Below are positions 25,897-37,574 of a stretch of DNA of 64,000 nt, in pieces. Under the pieces are notes generated by a model. That model was not told where the DNA came from and searched no databases. It saw only the letters and a list, made by a program, of their open reading frames with translations. The stretch spans positions 1-64,000 of the forward strand of contig CAJNYU010001722.1 of assembly GCA_905331475.1 (NCBI GenBank), written 5' to 3'. Source of the stretch: Rotaria socialis (Eukaryota > Rotifera > Eurotatoria > Philodinida > Philodinidae). Both the position numbers and the translations under genes were made by a program. How positions within the stretch are numbered: the first letter of the stretch is position 1; the number at the start of each line of letters is the position of its first letter.

Positions 25897-26149
25897 GGTT
25901 GGCCGTAGAAAGGCCGAAAGGAAAAATATCGAAAGGAAAAATACCGAAAGAAAAACACCGAAAGAAAAATATCGAAAGGGAAAAATGTCGAATGGATAAA
26001 TGTCGAAGAGAAAAATGNTAGTGCAAATTTTCGATATTTTTCCCTTTCGATATTTTTTCTTTCGATATTTTTCCTTCGACATTTTTCTTTCGACATTTTT
26101 CCTTTGGTCATTTTCTATATTTTTCCTTTCGGTCTTTCTACGGCACACC
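25897..26149. mobile_element. Foldback MITE with internal tandem CGAAAGGAAAAATAT units and 8-9 bp target duplication
   Basis: The ends GGTTGGCCGTAGAAAGGCCG and CTTTCTACGGCACACC are imperfect inverted repeats. Flanking GCACAGGA appears on both sides (25889-25896 and 26150-26157), with an extra C that allows a 9-bp reading. The arms consist of near-tandem 15-16 bp units built on CGAAAGGAAAAATAT, inverted about a centre that carries a single N at 26018. It is non-coding: overlapping Phe-rich or Lys/Arg-rich frames here are artefacts of the repeat. Confidence 0.8.
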
Positions 26150-26157
26150 GCACAGGA

Positions 26158-28542
26158 TATAAGAGCAGAATCTTATATCTAGCCACAGGTTTCAGAACAC
26201 GATAAAAGATCATTAAATTATTTGTTGAGTGGATGCGCTAGCTGAAAGACCTACATCAATGTAGTTTCCTCCATTTTATTCATCGCCGACTGGCTACAAG
26301 ATACGAGCTTGGCTTTACTTAAATAGGCACAGAAATCTTTGACGTGCATTCATATCATTATTTTTTGCTTCTAATTCGCGGACCAAATAGCGTGATCTTA
26401 AAGCAGGCCACGCAGTAGTACTACTTTCCTGATTATTTTAAGATTTTTCACATAAATATACGTGACTTTAAAATACTCTTTTGTTATACTTAATATTTCA
26501 AGATCTATATAAATATACGACTTTGAATAGCTTTACGAAAAATGATTTCGTTAGATTTTTGATTTTTTTTCTTCGTGATTTCTGAGGCTCATCAGAGTAA
26601 TGCACTTGGACGTAAGTATTATAATAGATTACCATTATTTTATTATTCACTTTTGTGAAGATTTAATCGCTTAATGAACTTTTTAAATAAATCTGAAAAT
26701 ATTTTGATTTTGAAACATGGGCTGCTACGACCTCTGTTAAAGTTTCCCTTCAATTCACCTAATCGATCAGACACGAATATAGCTATGTGATATGCCTAAA
26801 TTCTTTCCATTGGTAATGCTCCATCAAGAAGCTAATCCATATGTTCCAGATGATAGAATGTTTATTAAAATCATGATTGATTTTGGTGGCATGCCAAAGA
26901 CACTATTATCATATATATTGAGTATCAATTCTGGATGGTCGATGGATATTCTACAATACTCTGGATTAAACAACACAACAGAATTAACAACACAACAGAA
27001 TTAACAACACAGCAGAAAATTCAACCAGAAGGAGAAGCACCGTTCTCGCAACATATGCATAAATACCGATAAGACCAAAACCGAAAAAAGATATACTTAT
27101 AATTAAAGAATCATATTTTAACAATCATGAAGTCTTTTTTCTTTTGTCTGCTAGTATTTGTTATCTGAAGATGTGTATATTTCGGTTTTTTGAGTGCATT
27201 TGGTTGATTTCTGAAAAGAAACGCTAAATATTTCTTTCAATCGCCATTTGCTTGTTGGAATGTTTTGAATTTATCAAAAAACTTCAAAATATTTTCTAAA
27301 TTGCATGAGATGCCTCGTTCGAATTCGAATATAAATGGACATCCAACTGCATGGTATCAATTCGAAAATAAGTGATAGAAATAGATCTAGTTTTACTTTT
27401 ATATTTAGTTTAAGATGCAGTGGGTGTGGGTTGAGGGGGGGGGGGGGGGTAAGGGGTAACTGTGGATGTGAATGGGGGTGAAGGGTACCCGGAAGGGGTG
27501 CAGTATCCGGGATACTTCAAATGCGGTCTAAAACTAAACACATTGATGTTGATTTCCATTGACTGCAATTCGTAAGCGGAGTATCATGACATCTTCCAGA
27601 TCAAATATTACAATACGTAAGATGTTCTTATTGGTTGAGTGACCATATCAGTTGAATACTTTATCAAATGTATTTCTCGCATTTCTTACAGCTGACTCTA
27701 CTCAATGTTAAATTCTATTAAACAGCAAGCGAAATATTCTTTGTTTATCCCAATATGATATACGCTTTGTCCTTTCGATCATTTAGATCAGCAATAGTTC
27801 TCTAGAGAACATATGGAGACATGTTTTCAATTTTAAAAGGACTTGCTAAAAAGAACTATTGAGTACGCCTGCAACTTCAGTACCGAGCTCTTGCAGTATT
27901 ATGTAACAATTATTTGCGAGATGTCAGTGTACCTCACGTAACAGTGATGCCGATGGTAACAGTGCACCAGTGATCACTTATACAGTGGTCATCGGTGTTT
28001 CACTGACGTCGGTGTTGTGGCGTTCGCTGAGCGTCACTATCTGTGACAAAAGTGACGATTTTTCGGTATTGTCGCTGACATTGCATACCCCAAGCCGCGA
28101 CCATTAGTAATAGCGCTTAAGCACAAATTTAAGGTCTACCTTGATATGAAATCGTATTTCTATCCACCCCTGTCGAGATCACTACATGATCTATGTAACA
28201 GTATAGTTTCTATCTGTTTTCATTAAAAGAAAATGACATCGGTAGCAAATATTGTTGGATCAGAGGGTTTTAGTAAATTGACTCTTTCATGTGTTGAAAT
28301 ATTAAGAATATGGTAATATAACTGATTGAGAACAAAAGTTCAATATCAGTTTATCAGTGCTATGAAAAGATAGCTACGTATGATTATCTGACTGAGCATT
28401 AAAAACGTTTTATGATCTTTAAAATCATTCAAGACCCGACATAGGTCTGTGTGAAAGGAAATAATCTATTAATTTGTTTTGCTTACTTTGCAGATATTGA
28501 TCAATATAAATTTTCGTGGAAAACAAGGTCTCTATTGAGAAA
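26158..28542. other. Intergenic with TRAF/MATH remnant and low-complexity tracts
   Basis: Contains the broken MATH fragment described separately and a poly-G tract of 14 G at about 27436-27449 within G-rich DNA. A GC-richer patch rich in CACTG/CAGTG words lies at about 27890-28080; it may be a decayed repeat but shows no clean ends. Confidence 0.45.
26710..27004 (+). pseudogene. TRAF/MATH-domain C-terminal fragment, broken
   Basis: The frame at 26792-27004 reads MPKFFPLVMLHQEANPYVPD and then DRMFIKIMIDFGGMPKTLLS. This resembles the end of a TRAF/MATH domain (PKFFPL...NPYV.DD.MFIKI). Just upstream, FNSPNRSDTNIAM continues the same domain in another frame but ends at TGA (26786-26794 region), so the reading is broken by a stop and a shift. 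No upstream zinc-finger, RING or earlier MATH exons were found. It looks like a decayed duplicate of the large TRAF-like families of rotifers (inference). Confidence 0.6.
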
Positions 28543-29463
28543 ATGTCTAAAGAATCTACAGCGCAGAGCAAATTACGTCTTACAGACATTGCTGACGAGC
28601 CACTTCCATCCATCGACCGAATTCTTGGCTGCGCACAAATGCCACTTGTTTCACTTGAAGAGGCGGTCAAACCACTTATTTCTATTGTACCAGATGTTCG
28701 GCGGCGCGTTTATGTTGCCAAGGAAAACTGTGATAATCCTGCCGATGGCTTGACACAAGATGAGTCTGCTTCGATTATGCTGTACACAATGGAATGGGAG
28801 CCAGCAGATGAGTGCCTTTACCATGTTTTGAACGAGGTATTAAGATCAGAAGATCGAAGACGACATCTCAGGCCATGGCATTTGTTTCTGAGACTTTTTC
28901 TCAATGCACTTTTTCGTCTCCCATTACTATCCACAACGGTATACAGAGGCGTTCGATTAGACCTGAGTATGCAGTACCGTGAAGGGGAAACAATCGTCTG
29001 GTGGGGATTCTCATATTGCACAACATCTGTAAATGTTCTACAATCGGAACAATTTTTGGGAAAGACTGGTCATAGAACAATGTTTGCTATAAAATGTCAT
29101 TCCGGTAGAGATATCCACAGACATTCGAGCTATGAAGCTGAAAATGCAGTTCTTCTGATGGCCGGAACCCAGTTCAAAGTAATCAGTTGTCTGACTCAAG
29201 GTGATCTTCACATTATTCAGCTGGAAGAAACTATTCCACCATTACCACTTGTACAACCACCACCGAAACCTATGCCATCACCTATCAAGCCAATGCCCAT
29301 AGGTAAGGAAAATACAAGGAAAAAAATATTTGAATTTGCAAATAGTAACCGTAATTTCGTCAACTCAAATGAAATCAAAAATGACGTCCCTCAATCGATA
29401 AATTATAACATACGAATGTACAGAGAAATTGTTTGTTGTGTTTTTGAAAACCAGCTCAGTTAA
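28543..29463 (+). CDS. NAD:arginine ADP-ribosyltransferase (ART), copy 1
   Basis: One exon of 306 residues from the ATG at 28543 (an in-frame stop lies upstream). The N-terminal part contains LTDIADEPLPSIDRILG and PLVSLEEAVKPL, and the fold follows with the R-S-ExE catalytic set: Arg in TTVYRGVRLDL, the Ser/Thr strand in WWGFSYCTTS, and the ExE turn in YEAENAVLLMAG. ARTs of this clade move ADP-ribose from NAD+ to protein arginines. It lacks a signal peptide, so it is probably intracellular, unlike vertebrate ecto-ARTs. A proline-rich stretch (PPPKPMPSPIKPMPIGKE) separates the catalytic domain from a short basic tail. It is about 90 percent identical by eye to copy 2 at 32.1-33.3 kb from LEEAV onward. 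Confidence 0.88.
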   Translation: MSKESTAQSKLRLTDIADEPLPSIDRILGCAQMPLVSLEEAVKPLISIVPDVRRRVYVAKENCDNPADGLTQDESASIMLYTMEWEPADECLYHVLNEVLRSEDRRRHLRPWHLFLRLFLNALFRLPLLSTTVYRGVRLDLSMQYREGETIVWWGFSYCTTSVNVLQSEQFLGKTGHRTMFAIKCHSGRDIHRHSSYEAENAVLLMAGTQFKVISCLTQGDLHIIQLEETIPPLPLVQPPPKPMPSPIKPMPIGKENTRKKIFEFANSNRNFVNSNEIKNDVPQSINYNIRMYREIVCCVFENQLS

Positions 29464-30738
29464 ACATATCGAGAAATATTTAATTTATCTAAAACCTTTT
29501 ATGAAATTACATGATATCTTTGATTGCGCAGAAGAGTTTTCACCAGAAGGCATCGGATATTCTTAATTCGTACAACCTAAAGAATTCATTTGCAAGTCTG
29601 GTTAGTCTCAGTGATTTTTCATTTTCTCCATTAAGATTGTATTTTTCTTGCAGAAAATTCGAATCATGCGGCTGACTGAAGATTTTTCGAGCCGAAGAAT
29701 ATCTCTTTTCGAATTTTCGAATTGATTACAAGAGTATGAAAATTAATTGCAATATTCTCTTCTAAACATGCGTCCTTTTCCTATTTTAAAATTTTGAGGT
29801 TTACGCTTGTCATTATGCCTGTGTGATAGCATGATGCCGTAGCAGCCTAAAGACGATAGAGGAGTGAGAGTGTTGGTACGTTATCTAAAATAGGAGATAG
29901 GTGTTTTCAAATGCAGTATGGTTTCGGCGTCTTCAAAGTTATGTCAATGTCATGGAAAACGTTATTCTGGAGCTCACAATTTACTGAGATGCTCTTCCTT
30001 CTGACTAACATAACCTTAAAAGTTGCAATATTAGGTAAATTAATAGATTTACACAAAACCTTAAATCATCAGTAGTGGAGCTCAGGATTAGGGATGTCTT
30101 GGTGCCGACCATTCATGACCGCATCCCTACTCAGAATAGTGTAGACGCGTGCCGATGTGGCTATAGGTCTTCTTCTCACTCGTATCAAGAGTATTCTCCA
30201 AAATCGTCGCAAGCATGTTTTAATAGATAAAGAGCTCAAAATGATTGATTTTCTACAAAGTGTAATAGTTAAAAATACTTTTTTTGTTTTGTAGAACTCA
30301 CAGATACTGTCGTAGAAAATGATGAGCGTAAGTTTAAAAGCGAGATTATTGTGGCGCGTCACCGCGGCCTCATTACAGGCATTAATGAATTAAAATTGTA
30401 CTGTTTAAAACCTAGACCAATTACACTCTAAAAGAATCGGCTCTTTACTGAACCCCCAAAAAAGGTTCCGGAGATTTCTAAAAGCATCTAAAGGTGTCCA
30501 AAGTTTCAAAAAAAGTATAAAAAAATCTGCGAAACCTTTAAAGGTTCTTACCGTATGCCCAGGATAAGAACCTTCTGCTACGAAACCTTTTTTTAAGTTC
30601 AGTAGAGCAGAAAAGGGTTCCGTAGGGGAAATACGAAACCTTTAGAGTTTCATATTAAAACCAAATGGTTTCTTACTAAACCCTCATGATTTTGTAAAGT
30701 TTGATATGGAACTTAAAAAAAGGTTTCGTATCAGAAGG
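29464..30738. other. Intergenic; includes left part of a repeat cut by the gap
   Basis: No gene recognised. At 30424-30433 CACTCTAAAA matches the terminus of the small element at 31513, after which runs of related AACCTTT/AAAGGTTTCG words continue up to the gap. This suggests a larger relative whose right end is inside the Ns. Confidence 0.4.
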
Positions 30739-31052
30739 NNNNNNNNNNNNNNNNNNNNNNNNNNNNNNNNNNNNNNNNNNNNNNNNNNNNNNNNNNNNNN
30801 NNNNNNNNNNNNNNNNNNNNNNNNNNNNNNNNNNNNNNNNNNNNNNNNNNNNNNNNNNNNNNNNNNNNNNNNNNNNNNNNNNNNNNNNNNNNNNNNNNNN
30901 NNNNNNNNNNNNNNNNNNNNNNNNNNNNNNNNNNNNNNNNNNNNNNNNNNNNNNNNNNNNNNNNNNNNNNNNNNNNNNNNNNNNNNNNNNNNNNNNNNNN
31001 NNNNNNNNNNNNNNNNNNNNNNNNNNNNNNNNNNNNNNNNNNNNNNNNNNNN
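30739..31052. other. Assembly gap (314 N)
   Basis: A continuous run of N between the two ART copies. Open frames of X across it are meaningless. Confidence 1.
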
Positions 31053-31512
31053 ATTACAGACCGTAACAACCAGTCTCTGCCATCTTTGAACATCCCAGCT
31101 AACAAATAAGCCTCCATTATAGACATAAGCAAATAGGTAATACCCTAATTATAAATTTTGAAAATAAAGGCAGATTTTTCACATGAGATGTTTTGTATTA
31201 CTTTAATAAATCTTAGGGGTATATGTGACTTTCACATTTTAGCCTCAAAGAGGCTGCGCTAACAAACTTTTCTTCTAGGTTATCTGCCCACATAATTATA
31301 TCTCTGTTCCTCTAAATATAGTTGAGCTTACCAATGCACAACTCCAGAAAAGTCTGTGACATATATGCGGAACGTGTTTTAGTGAAACAATACTGTAATT
31401 AGAAGAGCTTCCCGAAGTAGAAGTTTTCAAAAAGTCTTATCTTTCACTCATAGTAAGATAAAATACATATCCACACGAAAGAACTTTCAAAACGAGATTT
31501 GGTAGTCTTATA

Positions 31513-31586
31513 CACTCTAAAACAAAAGTACCATTCAGAACTCAAAAAGGGTTCAGCCAAGAGTACGAAAACTCTTTTTTAAAGTG
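31513..31586. mobile_element. Small TA-flanked MITE, 74 bp
   Basis: Terminal CACTCTAAAA and TTTTAAAGTG are inverted repeats (one mismatch), with TA on both sides (31511-31512, 31587-31588), as in Tc1/mariner-type insertions. Non-coding. Confidence 0.55.
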
Positions 31587-32095
31587 TAGAACACATGATA
31601 CGAAATGAGGTAACGAATAATTGACAGATAAGTAAGCGGTGCATATTTTGTATTGAATAAAGCTTTATCGTGCTACTAGTTTAATATAGAAGTATAAAAA
31701 TGCCATAGTAGTGTCATGAACGACACTCTTCCTGTGAATATCGAAACTAAAACTAGGTATATTAAAGGTTTTGTAAATTGTCTAATATCACGCGAGGAAC
31801 CCAGTCAGGGGAGTTTTTAAAAAAGTGACGCTGTTATAAGTTGAAAGCGCACATTTTAGTGCTTTAAAAAGACGTTTTCTATGAAAAATCGTTTTATGGC
31901 GTAAAAACGGCGTCTTTTTAAACGCTGGTCTGATTACGCATTACAATAAAATGTCCAAGTTTGAAAAAATTGATGAGCGTGCGTGGATGACAAAAAATAT
32001 GTTTAGAATAATTGTATTAACTCATAGATTATTACTTTCTTTCACATATCCATCACTCTAATGTTGCTTGAAAAAACTTCTCACTCTTGAAATAG

Positions 32096-33288
32096 ATGAT
32101 GGAGCACCAGAGGAAGCATTTGTACAGCGTGACTTATACTTCAAAGATGTTAATATGTGGCCTGAATTGATACCATTCATTCGTGGCTGCGAAAAAATGG
32201 CACTTGTTTCACTTGAAGAAGCTGTCGAACCACTTATTTCCATTCTACCAGATGTTCAGCGGCAAGCTTATGTAGCCAAGGAAAACTGTGATAATCCTGC
32301 CGATGGCTTGACACAAGATGAGTCTGCTTCGATTATGCTGTACACAATGATATGGGAGCCAGTAGATGAGTGCCTTTATTATGTTTTGAACCGGATATTA
32401 AGATCAGAAGGTCGAAGACGCCTCACGCCATGGCATTTGTTTCTGAGACTTTTTATCAATGCACTCTTTCGTCTTCCACTACTATCCACAACGGTATACA
32501 GAGGCGTTCCATTAGACCTGAGTATGCAGTACCGTGAAGGGGAAACAATCGTCTGGTGGGGATTCTCAGATTGCACAACATCTGTAAATGTTCTACAATC
32601 GGAACAATTTTTGGGAAAGACTGGTCATAGAACAATGTTTGCTATAAAATCTCATTCCGGTAGAGATATCCACAGACATTCGAACTATGAAGCTGAAAAT
32701 GCAGTTCTTCTGATGGCAGGAACCCAGTTCAAAGTAATCAGTTGTCTGACTCAAGGTGATCTTCACATTATTCAGCTGGAAGAAACTATTCCACCATTAC
32801 CACTTGTACAACCACCACCGANGTACCGTGAAGGGGAAACAATCGTCTGGTGGGGATTCTCAGATTGCACAACATCTGTAAGTGTTCTAGAATCGTTTTT
32901 GGGAAAGACTGGTCATAGAACAATGTTTGCTATAAAATGTCATTCCGGTAGAGATATCCACAGACATTCGAGCTATGAAGCTGAAAACGAAGTTTTGCTG
33001 ATGGCCGGAACCCAGTTCAAAGTAATCAGTTGTCTGGACCAAGGTGATCTGCATATTATCCAGGTGGAAGAAACTATTCCACCATTACCACTTGTACAAC
33101 CACCACCGAAACCTGCGCCATCACCTATCAAGCCAATGCCCATAGGTAAGGAAAATACAAGGAAAAAAATATTTGAATTTGCAAATAGTAACCGTAATTT
33201 TGTCAACTCAAATGAAATCAAAGATGACGTCCCTCAATCGATAAATTATAACATACGAATGTACAGAGTTTATTTGTTGTTTTTCTAA
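32096..33288 (+). CDS. ART copy 2, with the C-terminal half repeated across a single N (probable assembly chimera)
   Basis: The frame is open to TAA at 33286. No ATG precedes the conserved region; AAATAG before 32096 is a possible acceptor (phase 1), and the first in-frame ATG is at 32155. Catalytic landmarks are TTVYRGVPLDL, WWGFSDCTTS and YEAENAVLLMAG. At 32822 a single N is followed by the sequence of 32529 onward again: YREGETIVWWGFSDCTTS, a second ExE (YEAENEVLLMAG), then the proline-rich and basic tail as in copy 1. The two repeats differ (for example, the second lacks SEQ before FLGK), so they are two alleles or paralogues placed end to end. The true protein is probably about 300 residues with one catalytic domain. 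Confidence 0.75.
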
Positions 33289-33880
33289 AAACTGTTTAAA
33301 ACAAATTAGAATCATTTCAGTGTAAAGTATAGAAAAATCTAGTTTCGAAATGGGCAGTTTGAATTTAGTTAAATGGAATTCTTGTTTCAAAAAATAATTT
33401 TCACAAAAACATTCTGATTATACAGCATAATCTAGATAATTTATTGAAAACTCCTGTCATTTTCAATCAGTTTTTGCTTCATCTATCAAAATTTATTTTT
33501 CTCTCATAAAATCTTTAAAATGGATTTGAATAAGGTTTGGTAATTGAAGAAAATCTTTGAAAGAGAGTTTTCGTTCGTGAAAATTGATTAAAATAACATG
33601 AGAATGATCTGAAATGTTTTCTTTAGAATATGTGTGTGAGTGTGTATACGGGTGTGATTGACGAGTAGACTCAAAACTCACATTGACACCCACACCCCTC
33701 AAGATGCAGGATTCTTAATCTGTTAGAGTCCAATGGATTGATAGTCTAGCATCTGAAAGCAACATTGTTCAAAATGAGAATGCTTACGTATAGAACTTAG
33801 AATAAATAACATTGTATAGTAATTATTTGCTAAGGTTCTATTTTTCCAAAATTACTGTTACAAGTTCTACTCTTTGATAG
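33289..33880. other. Spacer between ART copy 2 and the ankyrin-ART gene
   Basis: About 590 bp, AT-rich. Contains ATGGGCA|GTTTG at 33350, a possible first exon plus donor for the ankyrin-ART gene. It would splice in phase with GTCCATCA at 33881 to give MGSPSSDTSK, but no supporting data are visible. Confidence 0.35.
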
Positions 33881-34914
33881 GTCCATCATCTGATACTTCA
33901 AAGATCAGCCCTTTCTATGATGCATGCCGAGAAAATAATATCAGTTTGGTTGAAAACTATTTAAAAACTATGACAGTGGAAGAAATTAATCGAATAGAAC
34001 CAAATGGCTCTACTGCACTCCACGTAGCTGCATATCGTGGACATGAGAAAATTGTTGAACTATTACTGCAGAAAGGTGCTAGCTATTTAACAATAAATAA
34101 ATATAATCTTACTCCGTTGGATGAAGCTAAAACGGATAAAATAAGACAGCTGATCCATCGTCGCATGAATAAAAAACGTTTTGTCAGTGACTCCGTCGAG
34201 TGGATTCTTCAAACTAATGATGCTGATTATCAAGCACATGAATATTTTAAGAAATTGGAATCATATGGCAAAGATCCTCAGTTTCACAAACTAATTATTT
34301 ATATAAGAAAAAACTATCTTGAAAAAGATTTGCAAGATGTAGACGGTATCAATACAATAAAAGAATATTTTGATAAGGCAATCAATGAAAAAGATCCAGC
34401 TTACTTATTAACAGCGTATACAGCTGAAACTGGTTTTTACACTACCTTAAATGTTGATCTAGCAAAACTACACCTTGAAAATCTAACTAGCAAAGAGAAC
34501 CTTAGTCGAGCGTATTATATTGGAATAATTGCTCGTCATCCGAAATTTGAGACATTATCATTTACTGGAGAAGTTTTTCGTGGCATGATGATTACTGCTA
34601 GTGACGTAACAAAATACAAGGTCGGTACACGCATTCTAACTAAAACATTTTCGTCGACATCAAAACAAAAGCATGTAGCATCAACCTTTCATGAGAAAAA
34701 GACCGATAAAGACGATCGATTAAGTACTATATGCATATACCAAATACGCAACAATAGAACAGCATTCGATATACAACGTTTATCATTATTTGCATATGAA
34801 GAAGAAGTATTAATTCTACCTTATTCAGCATTTAAAATAATTGATGTTATTCAAAACAAAGAACATTCGCCTCAGGTTGAAATAAAGCTGAGAGAATGTG
34901 AACCATGGTTATAA
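33881..34914 (+). CDS. Ankyrin-repeat/ADP-ribosyltransferase fusion protein (5' exon not certain)
   Basis: The main exon starts after the acceptor TTTGATAG at 33873-33880 and encodes about 344 residues to the TAA at 34912. There is no in-frame ATG before MTVEEINRIEPNG, so a short upstream exon is needed; ATGGGCA at 33350 is one candidate. Ankyrin repeats occupy the N-terminal third (NGSTALHVAAYRGHEKIVEL, LLQKGASYLTINKYNLTPLD). A linker and an ART domain follow, with Arg in GEVFRGMMI, the Ser strand in LTKTFSSTSKQ and the ExE turn in FAYEEEVLILPYSAFKI, close to the EEEVLIPP of canonical ARTs. All three catalytic elements are present, so it is likely active. Ankyrin repeats probably choose the target. 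It is only distantly related to ART copies 1 and 2. Confidence 0.87.
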
Positions 34915-36268
34915 TGTTTATTAACTGCTACATTTGATTTTTCTACTCGTCGCTTCTGAATGTCTCTTCGCGAAAATGTTAAACTTGATTATGTATGTTT
35001 CTCGTTCTCTTCCTTTATGTGATCACTACATACATGAAAATGTTCTCGATGGCAGAGATGCTAATGGGGTGGGACAGTAACTCACTAAACATAATCTAAA
35101 GAGTAGCGATGTAACCATCTATCTAGCTCATCGCAAGGGTGTGAATGTTAGTGTGCTTTGCGAGATGAATTTAAAGGTACCCTTAGCCAATCACATCCAC
35201 ATCTCGCACTCTTCAGATGAGTAAACTTGCAGGCTATTGAAAAAGATTTGAAAAGTAAGCATATGCACAAAGCGAAAGAGGTTGAATGCTTATAAACAAG
35301 TAATCCATTGCCAGATTTAATTAAACATACCAATAAATATGTAGCAGACTTACGAATAACCAAATGGTATGGATATGGTGTACGGTGTATGTGTTACAGA
35401 AGAGATTGAAATGCAGAGCTATTTAGAATAGTCCTTGGGGGAAGTTGAAATTTTAATCTCCCCTAGGGCAAATTAAAATCTTGGTTTTTCCCGTTTCATT
35501 TTATGAGAAAAGCTGAAGATGTCACGTAAAAAAACTAGATGACATTCACATTTCACTCGAATTTAATCTAGTTATTTGCTGCTGCTATTGCATCTTTGGA
35601 GAAACGCCAGATCTCACATATTTTTTATTCAGAAATACTCGAATGCTGCTGATATTTAACTCGTAAGAAAAGCAGCATCATTCTTTATGCATTGAAACTT
35701 TAACAAGACTCTATGTATCATTGAAGCTATATTTGTACAAAAAAATTCTACATTTAAAACCTGCATCGAAAGTAGAATACAACAGTCATGATAAACTAAA
35801 AAAGGTCAGCGAAATGAACCTGTCTAAATCTTCTCTAGCATTTTCCAGTGTTCTTTGTCATCTCAGTATAAAACAATATTCTATAAATTTGCTGAATCTA
35901 GGTAGCACCTCTTTTTAATTTAAGTTGTTAAGACAAAGAGATTCTACATTTTCAAAGCGTTGAATTCTTTATAATAATAAAGATCTTCTATTTTTATCTT
36001 CACATTGTTTAAGCAACAGAAATTATTAACGAAAACTGCAGATGAAAAACAATTGTTATTCATATCTGATTACTCACTGTTTCTAGTCTTTGATTTCTTC
36101 TGAGCTTTTGTATACAAATGACTTTGAATCACTGTCGCTTTATGTTGATATTAACTGATATCATTATGTATTACGATTAGAGAATCAAAAGTAACCAACC
36201 ATTTTTTGTGTTTGTAGATACTTAAAATTCAGCTTTTGACTGTCATTTATTTCCTAACTGATAAGAGT
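34915..36268. other. Intergenic, AT-rich; no gene recognised
   Basis: Between the ankyrin-ART gene and CIB2. Short frames only (35721-35918 and others). Should hold the CIB2 promoter. Confidence 0.5.
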
Positions 36269-37263
36269 ATGGGTGGCAAACAATCATATTTCACCGATGA
36301 AGAGTTACGCGATTATCAGGTAGAATAAAACGAACGTTATATTTATAAAAAACAAATTCTATTTTTTCCGATAGACATTAACATTTCTTAGTCGTCAGGG
36401 CATTATTGAGTAGGCTATTCATTTTTTTTAAAATCAATGTTCTTGTGTCATTCTTATTTTTCAGAGTCGTAAAAAGATTCATTCAACTTACGCAAAGAAA
36501 TCGTCACAATGCAAAGATTCATGAATTACGTTTATCGAAAAATCATGCTATAGATATACCTGAACTTCGAGTACGATAGTTTCAAAAACGAACACAAAAC
36601 TCGATAATATTAAATTTGATTTTTACTGTATATAGGAAAATCCGTTTCGTAAACGAATCGTTGAAGTATTTTCTTCTCAACCCGATGGCTCATTATCGGT
36701 TGAAGATTTTCTTGATATGATGAGTGTTTTTTCTCAAAATGCACCAAAATCTGTTAAAGTTTCTTATGCATTCAAAATTTACCGTAGATATTGATTTCAT
36801 AGTTTTATTTTTCTACTATTTTATTTTATTGTCAGAGGGCATCGGTGCACGACATAGTACAGGTAGGAAATCCATTTGAGCATTTTTGAATACATAATTA
36901 ATATTTACATTTACATTTACAGCTGATGATGGCGCACCAATTTCAAATGCAATTGATGTCAAGGATGTAAAAGAAATTGTTCGACGTTTATCAGGAAAAC
37001 AGTTCAATGATAGGGATTTAACAAAAATTGCTGAAGCAGTATGTTATTTTTGGAGACCTATTTTTATTTTTAAATTTTTGAAAAAAAATTTCAGGTTATT
37101 AATGAAGTTGACCTTCGTGGTGATAAAATAATAACTGCTGAAATTTTTGAATATTTTCTTTCGAACGTACCTGATTTTCCTTCGTAAGATATGCAGAAAT
37201 CATTTGAATTTATGAATCTATTTTTTTCGTTTTAGTACATTTGTTATTCCATTGAGTAAATAA
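36269..37263 (+). CDS. Calcium and integrin-binding protein, CIB2-like, with weakened EF-hands
   Basis: Eight exons (36269-36319, 36375-36409, 36465-36570, 36636-36783, 36836-36862, 36923-37038, 37095-37183, 37236-37263) encode 199 residues (CIB2 is 187). The N-terminus MGGKQSYFTDEELRDYQTLT matches CIB2/CIB3 and keeps the glycine used for myristoylation. IPELRENPFRKRIVEVFS and GSLSVEDFLDMMSVFS, SYAFKIY and VPDFPSTFVIPL are family landmarks. The region after FKIY should carry the third EF-hand, but it reads QGIGARHSTADDGAPISNAI with no clear D-x-D/N-x-D loop. The fourth site (DLRGDKIITAEI) lacks the usual glutamate at position 12. CIB proteins bind integrin tails, TMC channels or sphingosine kinase. 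Calcium binding here is doubtful. Confidence 0.87.
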
Positions 37264-37574
37264 ACTCAAGCCAATCGAAACTCGGCTAGACTGCCTAACG
37301 CAGACGCAAATAAAAGTTCTGTTTTTTTTTCTTTGAAACTGTCAGTCATCATTTTATTGTAAAATGAAAACAAAAAAAACCTATGGAAAATATTATTTTT
37401 CACCAACGAAATCAATGATCACTCTTTCATTCTGTAAAAAGCAAACTTTCGAAACAGTTCGATGAAGTACATCGTCGAATACGATGAATAGTTGAGTATC
37501 CTTTTTTGAAAAAACATTTAAAATTCGTTTATTAGATATGATCAATTCGTGACTAAGATTAAGTATGAGATAGT

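Noticed and set aside
25778..26182. Phe-rich and Lys/Arg-rich frames around 26 kb
   Set aside because: Products of the inverted tandem repeat, crossing an N.
27890..28080. GC-richer patch with many CACTG words
   Set aside because: No clean inverted ends or target duplication found; too weak to call an element.
30701..31132. Frames made of X across the gap
   Set aside because: Entirely undefined sequence.
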